Shown one piece after another: positions 16,249 to 24,370 of a stretch of 64,000 nt of DNA. This DNA is from Bacteroidetes bacterium RIFCSPLOWO2_12_FULL_35_15 (GTDB lineage Bacteria > Bacteroidota > Bacteroidia > 2-12-FULL-35-15), in contig MEPB01000049.1 in assembly GCA_001769385.1 (NCBI GenBank), positions 124,001 to 188,000 of the forward strand, in the 5' to 3' direction. A program made the translations under genes and the position numbers. Each line of letters opens with the position of its first letter. Position 1 is the first letter of the stretch. The notes below the pieces were generated by a model. That model saw only the letters and a program-made list of their open reading frames with translations, searched no databases and was not told where the DNA came from.

Positions 16249-19200
16249 TTAATCAACTTTTATCCCTATTACCAGTATATCATCAACTTGTTCCAGGTTC
16301 CCTCTCCAGTTTTCTATGGTGTTATCCAGTATGTTTTTCTGTTCAGTCATTGGTAAATGCAAATTGGTTTGTAATACTTCCTGAAGATGCTTGTATTTGA
16401 ATTTTTTTCCTTTTTCTCCACCAAATTGATCAGCATAACCATCGGTAAAGGTATAAATAACATCTCCTTTTTCAATATCCAGTGTTTGTAATGTAAATGG
16501 TTTTATTTTTCCCTGATAAATACCAATTGGCATTTTATCAGGTTTGAATTCAATCATTTTATTTTCTCTGAATAACCATAATGGATTGTTTGCACAGGCA
16601 AAATTTAAAGTCATTTTTTCAAAATCAAAACAACAGATCACGACATCCATTCCATCTTGTGATTCAAACCCTGATCCTTCGGGGTTAAGCGAATGAATGA
16701 TTTCTTCACGTAAGTTGTCAAGCACTTTAGCAGGATCAGAGATCTTTCTTTCCAAAATGATCTCATCCAGTTTTGCTGCTCCAATCAAACTCATAAAAGC
16801 ACCCGGAACCCCGTGACCTGTGCAATCAGCCGTAACAACAAATATTTTCCCCTCAGCGGTTTTTGATACCCAGTAAAAGTCACCGCTGATAATATCCTTT
16901 GGTTTATAAAGAACCAAATGCTCCGGAAGATTTTTTTTCAAATAATTATCTGAAGCAAGTATTGCGTTTTGAATTCGTTTGGCATAATTAATACTATCGG
17001 TAATATCTTTGTTTTTTGCTTCAATCTCATCTTTTTGCTTTTCAATCTTGCTGGTACGCTCAATTACCTGTTTTTCGAGGACAGCCTGTTTTTTTAATAA
17101 ACCTCTGACACGAAGTTTATAAAAAATATAGGCCCCCATAATAATTAGTAAAACACAGACAATATAAAACCAATTTGTTTTATAGAAAGGAGGGAGAATT
17201 GTTATTTTTAAGTAGGTACCTGCATTGTTCCAAATACCATCATTGTTGCTGCCTTTTACCCGAAAAATATATTCTCCGGGATCAAGATTGGAATAACTGA
17301 CATTATGATCATGTCCAAGCTGGATCCAGTCTTTATCAAATCCTTCCATCATACAGGCAAACTCATTTTTCTCAGGGAACAGGTAATCTACGGAGGCAAA
17401 TTCAAATGAAAGAAAATTCTGACTGTAGTTTATGATGATATGCTTTTTGTAAGAAATGGTTGTATCTGTAAAATAATTATTCCCAAAAATTTTGAATGAT
17501 GTTATTAATATAGAAGGAATGATCTTGTTCTCTTGAATGCTATCTGGATGAAAAATATTTAATCCGTTTATTCCACCGAAATACATCAATCCGCTATTTC
17601 CTTTATGAAAAGCATGTGTATTAAATTCTTTACTTTGAAGTCCGTCAGAAACGTCAAAATTTTTAAACTTTTTATTCAGTGGATCATATTTCGAAATTCC
17701 ATTATTAGTGCTGATCCATAAATTACCGGCATCATCTTCAAGAATTCCATATATATAATTATCAGGGAGTCCATCTTTGATACTATAGCTTACAAAGCTT
17801 TTCGTTTTTGAATCGTATTTATTCAATCCAAAAGCGGTTCCTACCCACAAGTCATTATTTTTGGTTTGTTTAATACAAAGAATACAATTGTTACTGATTG
17901 AAGTACTATCTTTCGAATTATACAGATAATGAGTAAACGTTTCCGTAGATTCATTAAATAGATCAAGTCCCATCGCATTTCCTATCCATAGCTTCCCATT
18001 TTTATCCCTGTATATATCGTTTATTTCATTTCCGATAATCGAATACGGATCCTGGTCGTAGTGTAAGTAATGTTTAAATTTATTTGTTTCAAGATTCAGG
18101 ACATTTAAGCCACCATTTGCTGTTCCAAACCATAGTTTATTTTTCTCTTTCAAAATACGGGTGATATGCAAATCATTCAGGTAGTAGTCTGAGTTTGGTT
18201 TGCTTTCGAATGGATAAAATTGTTTTGTTTCTTTATCAAAAAGAAATAATGAACCATTTACACTATTATTACATCCGATCCAAAGCTTTCCATTCCCTGC
18301 ATTCTCTATTGCAGTTATTCGTTTTCCCAGCAGAATATCTTTGAAGTACTCCATTTTTCGGGAGTTTATGTTATAATGATTTAAACCACATTCACTCGTA
18401 CCGATCCAAACAGTAGTGTCAATATCTTCAAAAAGCGAATAAATATAATCACCGCTTAATAAATCAGGCTTAGAATCATTTTTTTGTAAGTGAAAAAATT
18501 TGGTTCCGTTTGGATAAAAATAATTTATTCCTTTGCCATTTGTACCAAGCCATATAATGCCGGCTCTATCTTTTATAATGGTTAGAATTCTTTCATCAGA
18601 AACAGAATTAGCATTATTCTTATCTGGAAATAAGTAATTTATTTTTTTGTTTGGCAGATCAATACAAGCAATAGCGGATGAAGTAAATTTATCCTGGCTG
18701 ATGCTGCACCAGAACTTGCCATCTGTCTCTTCATGCATTCCGTCAATAGCAGCGTGTTTAACTATATCAGAGTCAGGAATATCAGTTAACAGATCAATGA
18801 ATTTTTTTCTTCCAAGATCAAATGAACGCAGACCATCTTCAGTAGAAATAACCAACGTTTTTTTTTGATATTGAAAAATATGCTTTACCATTTTTAGATC
18901 TGAAACTGCATCGGGGTAATAATATCTTGTAAAATTATTCTCATTTTTAGCATAGCAATTAAGTCCGGCATTATCTGTTCCTACCCAAATAGTGCCTTCA
19001 TCATCCTGAAAAATGTTTCTGACAGAATTACTGGAAATTGTTTTAATATCCATCTCATTCTTTAGAAACCTTTTGAAAGCATTACTTTTTTTATCAAAAA
19101 AGTTTAACCCATTTTCGGTACCTATCCAAAAATTTCCTGCTTGGTCTTGAAAAATACAATTAATGGTATTATTACTTAAGGAAATTGGATCAGAGGGATT

Positions 19201-19569
19201 ATTTGTAAAACGCTGAAACTCTTCGGTACGTGGGTTAAACCGATTTAAACCGCTGTGGCGTGTTCCAATCCACAAGTAACCATCATTGTCCTCGAAAATA
19301 GAAGTTATTCTACTTTCACTTAATGAATTCGTATCACGAGGGTTGAAATAATAAGTTTTGAACTTATACCCATCGTATTTATTTAAGCCGGACTGGGTGC
19401 CAAACCATAAAAACCCTTGTTTGTCCTGAATTGCACAAGTTACTGAGCTTTGGGAAAGGCCATTTTCTCGGCCGAGTTTGTAAAATCTATAATCATCCTG
19501 TCCGAAAAAAACAGATGGAATGAAAATAAGAATAAAGTATAAAAAATTGTGAAACCCCTTAATGGTCAT
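16249..19569 (-). CDS. Two-component-type beta-propeller sensor fused to SpoIIE (PP2C) serine phosphatase
   Basis: 1106 residues. Signal peptide 1-23, then about twelve to fourteen propeller repeats (GLSQSSVTCAIQDKQGFLWFGTQSGLNKYD and many ‘LWIGTxxxGLNxF’ units) to ~residue 690, a Y_Y_Y domain (EYIFRVKGSNNDGIWN), one membrane helix at ~799-820, a Lys/Glu-rich coiled coil to ~860, and a SpoIIE-type PP2C domain at ~890-1106. Metal-binding motifs are present: GDFYWV, TADCTGHGVPGAFMSL, TFTDGYADQFGG. Periplasmic ligand sensing probably controls cytoplasmic dephosphorylation, for example of an anti-anti-sigma (STAS) protein. No histidine kinase domain is present. A terminator separates it from the upstream receiver gene. 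Confidence 0.9.
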   Translation of the reverse strand: MTIKGFHNFLYFILIFIPSVFFGQDDYRFYKLGRENGLSQSSVTCAIQDKQGFLWFGTQSGLNKYDGYKFKTYYFNPRDTNSLSESRITSIFEDNDGYLWIGTRHSGLNRFNPRTEEFQRFTNNPSDPISLSNNTINCIFQDQAGNFWIGTENGLNFFDKKSNAFKRFLKNEMDIKTISSNSVRNIFQDDEGTIWVGTDNAGLNCYAKNENNFTRYYYPDAVSDLKMVKHIFQYQKKTLVISTEDGLRSFDLGRKKFIDLLTDIPDSDIVKHAAIDGMHEETDGKFWCSISQDKFTSSAIACIDLPNKKINYLFPDKNNANSVSDERILTIIKDRAGIIWLGTNGKGINYFYPNGTKFFHLQKNDSKPDLLSGDYIYSLFEDIDTTVWIGTSECGLNHYNINSRKMEYFKDILLGKRITAIENAGNGKLWIGCNNSVNGSLFLFDKETKQFYPFESKPNSDYYLNDLHITRILKEKNKLWFGTANGGLNVLNLETNKFKHYLHYDQDPYSIIGNEINDIYRDKNGKLWIGNAMGLDLFNESTETFTHYLYNSKDSTSISNNCILCIKQTKNNDLWVGTAFGLNKYDSKTKSFVSYSIKDGLPDNYIYGILEDDAGNLWISTNNGISKYDPLNKKFKNFDVSDGLQSKEFNTHAFHKGNSGLMYFGGINGLNIFHPDSIQENKIIPSILITSFKIFGNNYFTDTTISYKKHIIINYSQNFLSFEFASVDYLFPEKNEFACMMEGFDKDWIQLGHDHNVSYSNLDPGEYIFRVKGSNNDGIWNNAGTYLKITILPPFYKTNWFYIVCVLLIIMGAYIFYKLRVRGLLKKQAVLEKQVIERTSKIEKQKDEIEAKNKDITDSINYAKRIQNAILASDNYLKKNLPEHLVLYKPKDIISGDFYWVSKTAEGKIFVVTADCTGHGVPGAFMSLIGAAKLDEIILERKISDPAKVLDNLREEIIHSLNPEGSGFESQDGMDVVICCFDFEKMTLNFACANNPLWLFRENKMIEFKPDKMPIGIYQGKIKPFTLQTLDIEKGDVIYTFTDGYADQFGGEKGKKFKYKHLQEVLQTNLHLPMTEQKNILDNTIENWRGNLEQVDDILVIGIKVD

Positions 19570-19631
19570 AAGTCTTTCAAAGATAAGATATTTTCACAAA
19601 ACATGTTCAAATCTATTTCTACGATTTGAAT

Positions 19632-19666
19632 AAAAAAAATTGCAGGTGTTTTTACCTGCAATTTTT
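19632..19666 (-). terminator. Rho-independent terminator (copy 1)
   Basis: Perfect stem AAATTGCAGGT / ACCTGCAATTT with a six-base loop, flanked by A and T runs on both sides, so it can work on either strand. On the minus strand it lies after the outer-membrane-protein remnant and receiver gene and before the SpoIIE gene. A near-identical copy lies at 20403-20439. Confidence 0.75.
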
Positions 19667-19700
19667 AAAAATGTATTAAATAAAAACGCTATTTCAACTT

Positions 19701-19820
19701 TTAGCCTCTTGTAGAGAAGTTAACACCAACAAGGGCCTTAGTAATGCCATTTTCTTCCGAATTTGTTACCCTGTCCGCAAGTAAAAAATTTGAAATGAAT
19801 TTAACATTGCGATCTTTTGC
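19701..19820 (-). pseudogene. 3' remnant of an outer-membrane beta-barrel gene
   Basis: A 39-codon open frame with no start codon, bounded upstream by TAG (19821-19823) and ending in TAA. It encodes RNVKFISNFLLADRV and GITKALVGVNFSTRG. The alternating polar/hydrophobic strands separated by a short turn and a terminal strand close to the stop are typical of the last two strands of an outer-membrane barrel such as a porin. It overlaps the 3' end of the receiver gene by 20 bp in another frame, and the terminator follows at the distance expected for an intact gene. The rest of the barrel is gone. Family assignment is inference from strand pattern. Confidence 0.5.
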
Positions 19821-20184
19821 CTATTGTGTCAATATATTTTACATATAGACACAATTTGATAGGGTCAATTGGTTTTTCTATATAGAAATCGGTTTCCAAA
19901 GAATAAGCATGTTTTTTTATTTCTTTTTTTTCTAATTCAGAAATTAATATGAATGGTATTAAATTACCAAAGTATTCTTTTACAAATTCCCCAAATCCAT
20001 AAACTGAAAAATTAGGAATAGTTATTTCTGAAATTATCAAAGTAATGTTTTTGTTTTCTGTTACCTGTTTCAATGCGCAAAAAATATTGTCTGCAGTAAC
20101 CACGCAGTATCCATTTTGTTTTAGCAATTGACTTACGTTTAACAATACCCGATGATCTTTGTCTATTAATAAAATAGTTCCCAT
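19801..20184 (-). CDS. Degenerate response-regulator receiver protein with Glu at the phosphorylation site
   Basis: From ATG 20184: 127 residues covering one receiver domain (MGTILLIDKDHRVLLNVSQL). The acidic pair is D8 with Lys at position 9. The acceptor position reads LIISEITIP, so E53 replaces Asp. The switch Thr is Ser (FILISEL). The conserved Lys is kept (FYIEKPIDP). Such a protein cannot take a normal phosphoryl group; Glu may lock an active-like state. No output domain. An upstream ATG at 20244 would add 20 residues with no receiver homology, so 20184 is preferred. Target unknown; the SpoIIE phosphatase downstream lies behind a terminator. Confidence 0.65.
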   Translation of the reverse strand: MGTILLIDKDHRVLLNVSQLLKQNGYCVVTADNIFCALKQVTENKNITLIISEITIPNFSVYGFGEFVKEYFGNLIPFILISELEKKEIKKHAYSLETDFYIEKPIDPIKLCLYVKYIDTIGKRSQC

Positions 20185-20402
20185 GTTTAGAAAGCTTAGA
20201 GTTTGTGTTGTTGTACGAATGGGTTCTTGTATGGTTAACACCATTTATCTTATATTCAAACATGTGTAAGATTTTTATGATTTTTTTTAATTCTGAATTT
20301 TGATTTTTTTTTGAGACCTTAGAATGTCCGTTTTTATATGCACTCTTTATCGGGTGCTATAAGATAATGAGCGAGGGTAAAATCAATTTCTATAGTTTTA
20401 AC

Positions 20403-20439
20403 AAAAAAAAATTGCAGGTGTTTTTTACCTGCAATTTTT
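20403..20439 (-). terminator. Rho-independent terminator (copy 2)
   Basis: Stem AAAAATTGCAGGT / ACCTGCAATTTTT with a seven-base loop, A run on one side and T run on the other. The same hairpin occurs at 19632-19666, and sequence before it on the minus strand also resembles the gene end there. On the minus strand it lies between the M2 peptidase and the receiver gene. Confidence 0.7.
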
Positions 20440-20470
20440 AAAAAGGTACTTTCAAAATCTATTACTTCAA

Positions 20471-20737
20471 TTTTCGTCACTGCTGGTGTTATTACCAACA
20501 GGGATTTGTTATTGATTCCCCCATATTCTCGATACATTTTTCAGAAAAAGAAAAACACTCGAATTGACTTCACACTAAATTTATTAATCTTTAAGTTTTT
20601 GACTTTTCGTCACTGCTGGTGTTATTACCAACAGGGATTTGATATTGATTCTCCCACATCTCGATACGTTTTTCTGAAAAAGAAAAACACTCGAATTGAC
20701 CTCGCACTAAATTTTTAATCTTTAAGTTTTTGACTTT
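20471..20737. repeat. Two tandem copies of a ~133-bp intergenic repeat
   Basis: Unit 1 is 20471-20603 and unit 2 is 20604-20737, about 90% identical by eye. Each contains a hairpin (CTGCTGGT / ACCAACAG), the string CTCGATAC and ACTCGAATTGAC, and ends with CTTTAAGTTTTTGACTTTT. The CTCGATAC...ACTCGAAxTGAC arm also occurs in the inverted element at 31195-31326, so this is a dispersed family. The 20245-20743 interval holds no convincing gene; besides these repeats it has terminator copy 2. Confidence 0.75.
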
Positions 20738-20743
20738 TGAACG

Positions 20744-22567
20744 TTATTTCAATTCTGGCATCGTATATTTTCTTCCTTGATTTTCTTTTTTCAGATAATC
20801 CATCAAGGGTGCAAAATAATCAAGCATTGCTTTAGCGCTTAGATCGCTTCCTGTTTTTTCTTTCAGCATTTTTCTCCAATCAGCACTGGCACCCGGTGTC
20901 ATGATATCAGCAATAAATTTCCCAACTTCTTTGTTTCCATAATAATTGGTAGCATGTGGATCCTGATGTAAAATATTTTTTGAAATATGATCATGTACCT
21001 GGAACAATAAAATGTAAGAAAGAGCATAATCGTAATATTGCCCAGGGTCGTTATTGATATGTGTTTTAGTAGCTGCATCGCAATATTCTTCTCCGCGAGT
21101 TGTTGGAGGAGCAATGCCTTGGTATTGAGCAGCCAATTCCCACCAGCGTTTGTTGAATTGGTCGGCAGGTAAGTTTTCTGCATACAGATCATGTTCGAAC
21201 ATGCTCATGGTTCCGGTGCTGAAAGGGATGAATACTACATAGTTCAATGCTTCTTTTAATAGTGTTTGCATTTCATCTGTTTTTGCTCCTTTTGGAATTA
21301 AATTCAGATTTTCCATAAATGGTTTTTGCATAGCAGCCATTCCCATCAAACTTCCCAATGCTTCATGATATGCACGGTTTGCACCCTGACGCAATAAAAT
21401 CGGTACCTCCGGATTACTATAACATAAGTAATAATAAATATGTCCTAATTCATGATGGGATGTTTCATACCATTCGCTATTCGGCTCCACACTCATTAAG
21501 GAACGAACATCCTGATCATAATTCATGTGCCATGCGGAAGCATGATTGTTCTTTTTATATTTAGCATCTTTTGGTGCAGGATACAGATCTGATTTTTCCC
21601 AGAATGTTTTAGGTAATTCCGGCATTCCTATACTCACATAAAAGCGTTCACCTTGTTTTACGATCCATTCAGCATCTTTTGTTTTTAAGGCACTGTCTAA
21701 ATTAATTCCTTTTACATCCACAAGGCTGGCCCAGTCTTGTCCCCAACGGTTTGGCAGCCATTGTGCAGGTATCAAATCAGGTACTTCTTTTACACCATAT
21801 TTTTTTGCAAATTCATAACGGGCATAGGTATGTAATTCGCGGTAAAGCGGATATAATTCTTTATTGAATTTCTGAAGCATATCTGTCATTTCCTGGGTAG
21901 TCATGCCATAATCAGAAACCTGGTATTCAAAAAAATCTTTATAACCCAACCCCTGCACGGTTTTATTACGTAAGTCGCGCAGATTAACTAAACCGTTCTT
22001 TAAACCTTTACCTACTTCTTTACTTGCTTCCCAAGCTTTTAATCGTTTTGACATATTTGTTTCATCCGCCAAAATACCATCAATATCATTTGTTGAAACT
22101 GATTTCCCATCGATCCTGAAATCAAATCCAAACAGATCCTGATTTTGTTTTGTTTCTGCTTTGATGCGCGCTTTCACCACATCGGGGATAGTTGCCGGAT
22201 TATTTGCCGCATTATACAAAATAGCATTTAATTGTTTTACCTGCAATTCGGGAAGTTTATCTTTTTGAGCTAAGAATTTTTTTGCCTGTTCAATATTCTC
22301 CGTACTTCCGGTAAATTTTGCACTTTCTTCCTGTGCTTTATTGGTAGCTATGGTATTCGAAGAATCCCCTTCGATAATGCGGGTATTCGAAAGCCAATCT
22401 GCTTCATTAGAGATGGTGCTCAGCTCCTGATATTTTTTGTTGTAAGAATCTAAATAGCTTTGAGCACTATCTTGAAAAGCTTTGTTTGCATTGGCATCGG
22501 TTGATTTATTTTCTCCGCATGAATACATGAATACAGCCGAGGCAAAAAGGAAAACATATTTTTTCAT
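20744..22567 (-). CDS. M2 family peptidyl-dipeptidase (ACE-like) lipoprotein
   Basis: 607 residues with lipoprotein signal (FASAVFMYSC) and the M2 zinc motif HELGH at about residues 372-376, in the context ETSHHELGHIYYYLCY that matches the HHEMGH context of angiotensin-converting enzymes; NRAYHEALGS about 25 residues later supplies the downstream Glu ligand. The final domain has the conserved DPGQYYDYALSYILLFQ helix region. It likely trims C-terminal dipeptides from peptides in the periplasm or at the outer membrane. Length is normal for bacterial M2 enzymes. Confidence 0.92.
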   Translation of the reverse strand: MKKYVFLFASAVFMYSCGENKSTDANANKAFQDSAQSYLDSYNKKYQELSTISNEADWLSNTRIIEGDSSNTIATNKAQEESAKFTGSTENIEQAKKFLAQKDKLPELQVKQLNAILYNAANNPATIPDVVKARIKAETKQNQDLFGFDFRIDGKSVSTNDIDGILADETNMSKRLKAWEASKEVGKGLKNGLVNLRDLRNKTVQGLGYKDFFEYQVSDYGMTTQEMTDMLQKFNKELYPLYRELHTYARYEFAKKYGVKEVPDLIPAQWLPNRWGQDWASLVDVKGINLDSALKTKDAEWIVKQGERFYVSIGMPELPKTFWEKSDLYPAPKDAKYKKNNHASAWHMNYDQDVRSLMSVEPNSEWYETSHHELGHIYYYLCYSNPEVPILLRQGANRAYHEALGSLMGMAAMQKPFMENLNLIPKGAKTDEMQTLLKEALNYVVFIPFSTGTMSMFEHDLYAENLPADQFNKRWWELAAQYQGIAPPTTRGEEYCDAATKTHINNDPGQYYDYALSYILLFQVHDHISKNILHQDPHATNYYGNKEVGKFIADIMTPGASADWRKMLKEKTGSDLSAKAMLDYFAPLMDYLKKENQGRKYTMPELK

Positions 22568-22736
22568 AAGATGGATTTTTAAAATTATGTGGCAAATGTA
22601 ATAAAAAAGCCCCTTGAAATATATTCTAAGTGCAGACGTTAAGCTCCTGAAAAATAAGTTATAAAATACATTCTGTTTTACCGATCCTTATAGAAAAGAG
22701 TATTCTGAGAAGAGAAAAATTAGATTCGATTTTTTT

Positions 22737-23075
22737 TTAACCGCCAGCTTTCTTCGCTTTATAATTAGATTCTGTAAGAAGTTTTAACACTTTATCGCGA
22801 TGGTCGCCCTGAATTAAAATTTCTTCGTTTTTTACACTACCACCTACTCCGCATTTTTGCTTGAGCATTTTCCCTAACACTTCCAGATCATTTGTGTTAC
22901 CAACAAATCCGGAAATACGGGTCAGCAGTTTTCCTCCCCCAATACGATCTAAGAAAATTTTTAAATTTTGTTGTTGCGGAGGTAAGGATTCTATTGGATC
23001 TTCATTTTCAGATTCGAACTGAAAATCTTTGTTTGTAGAAAAAACAAAGCCGTCTTTATTGTTTTTTTTGCTCAT
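22737..23075 (-). CDS. SUI1/eIF1-like translation factor (YciH family)
   Basis: 112 residues. The C-terminal ~70 residues are the SUI1 fold: [54 protein letters not shown]. These match the conserved GK-LT, KKCGxGGxxK and IQGDxR motifs. The N-terminal ~35 residues are acidic and unstructured. It probably acts at the ribosome as an eIF1-like fidelity factor; the exact bacterial role is not settled. Confidence 0.92.
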   Translation of the reverse strand: MSKKNNKDGFVFSTNKDFQFESENEDPIESLPPQQQNLKIFLDRIGGGKLLTRISGFVGNTNDLEVLGKMLKQKCGVGGSVKNEEILIQGDHRDKVLKLLTESNYKAKKAGG

Positions 23076-23215
23076 ATTTTTTATTGAATAAAATTGAAAA
23101 TAATGTAATCAGATCATTTACAATAATTTTTACTTCTCGCCTCCATCTTCCTATTCAACTCATTTAACAATTTATGCCATTTACCAGTATAAACTAGTCC
23201 AATTTAAATTGCCTC

Positions 23216-23296
23216 GCTCGTTTCTCGACTCCGCTCGAAATGACACCAGCGCTGTCATTTCGAGCATTCTGCGTTGAAGCAGACATATCGAGATTG
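23216..23296. repeat. Palindromic intergenic element (TCGAAATGACA type)
   Basis: Exact inverted arms GCTCGAAATGACA (23233-23245) and TGTCATTTCGAGC (23253-23265) with a seven-base spacer, flanked by TCTCGA (23223-23228) and ATCGAGA (23287-23293). It sits between the SUI1 gene and the lipid kinase. The same arms recur at 37269-37344 and 37986-38076. Confidence 0.75.
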
Positions 23297-23337
23297 TGTT
23301 GGGCTAAATTTCGGAAATAATATATTTAGAATTGGTA

Positions 23338-24225
23338 TTACTTAATTTCCCCACCGGGTACAATTACTTTCAAAGATAAAGGATTTACTTTTATTGAAAT
23401 AGTTTTTCCAATCTCAATGGGCTCACCATCAATATGAGCAATGATTTTGGGCTGTTTTACGATCACTTCTCTTGCTTTAATGAGTTCTACGTGTTTGGAT
23501 CTATTTAGCGTTTTATTGAACAAACCATAAGCGAATTGAATTCCGTTTGCAATTGAAATGTTTTTAACGATGGCAATATCCATTACACCATCGGCAATAT
23601 CAGCTAAAGGAGCAATGTGGGCATTGTTTCCCCACTGGGAACCGTTGGCAAAGCTTATCAAAAATGCTTTTCTTTGAATTGATTTTCCATCAATGATCAA
23701 TTCATATTCTTGTGCTTTGTATTTCGGCAATTCGCGCAGTGTAACTTTAACGTAAGACATAAATCCTCGTTTCCCGAATTTTGCGAATTCCCAACCAATG
23801 TGTGCATCAAATCCAACACCGGCTATGTTTACAAATGTCTCTTCGTTAAATTGAATGGAATCGATTGTTTTTTCTGTTGCATTATTAATCACTGCCATTG
23901 CTTTTTTAAGATCCAGTGGAATGTTTAAATGCCTTGCCAATCCATTTCCTGAACCTGTTGGGATAATTGCCATAGCAGTAGAGGAGCCGATCAATCCTTT
24001 TGCTGTTTCATTAACCGAACCATCACCACCAACAGCAACAGCTATATCAAAGTTTTTTAATGCCGACTGTTTTGCCAATTCTGTGGCATGTTTTGGTGCA
24101 TTCGTATAAGCAATTTCATAGTCAAAGAGGGTACGATCGAGTTCTTCATCAATCAATTTTTCGATAACTTTTTGTCTTCCTACTCCCGAAACCGGATTAA
24201 TTATAAAACAAATTTTTTTTTTCAT
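23338..24225 (-). CDS. Diacylglycerol kinase-family lipid kinase (YegS/BmrU-like)
   Basis: 295 residues of the DAGK catalytic fold. Visible motifs: KKICFIINPVSG at the N-terminus, VGGDGSVNETAKGL (GGDGxxxE nucleotide loop), IIPTGSGNGLARHL, and GFDAHIGWEF. The enzyme phosphorylates a lipid or lipid-like alcohol using ATP at the inner membrane; substrate not determinable. Full-length for the family. It is a single gene flanked by palindromic elements. Confidence 0.9.
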   Translation of the reverse strand: MKKKICFIINPVSGVGRQKVIEKLIDEELDRTLFDYEIAYTNAPKHATELAKQSALKNFDIAVAVGGDGSVNETAKGLIGSSTAMAIIPTGSGNGLARHLNIPLDLKKAMAVINNATEKTIDSIQFNEETFVNIAGVGFDAHIGWEFAKFGKRGFMSYVKVTLRELPKYKAQEYELIIDGKSIQRKAFLISFANGSQWGNNAHIAPLADIADGVMDIAIVKNISIANGIQFAYGLFNKTLNRSKHVELIKAREVIVKQPKIIAHIDGEPIEIGKTISIKVNPLSLKVIVPGGEIK

Positions 24226-24256
24226 TTGAATCGTTATTTAATTCATTTTTTCGATT

Positions 24257-24340
24257 CTGTCATTTCAGCTGTAAGAGAAGTCTCCACCCAAAGCCTGAAA
24301 GTTTTTTTAGATTCTTCGCTTCTCTCAGAATTACAAAAAA
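24257..24340. repeat. Degenerate palindromic intergenic element
   Basis: Imperfect inverted repeat: TGTCATTTCAGCTGTAAGAG on the left (24258-24277) and CTTCTCTCAGAATTAC on the right, with AGAAGTCT/AGATTCTTC inside. It looks like a decayed member of the TGTCATTTCGA family between the LTA-synthase-like gene and the lipid kinase. Confidence 0.5.
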
Positions 24341-24370
24341 ATCATTTATTCAGAATGATAAACAAATTAT

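Noticed and set aside
20334-20537. Minus-strand open frame of 67 codons
   Set aside because: It runs straight through terminator copy 2 and one repeat unit; the product has no recognisable fold.
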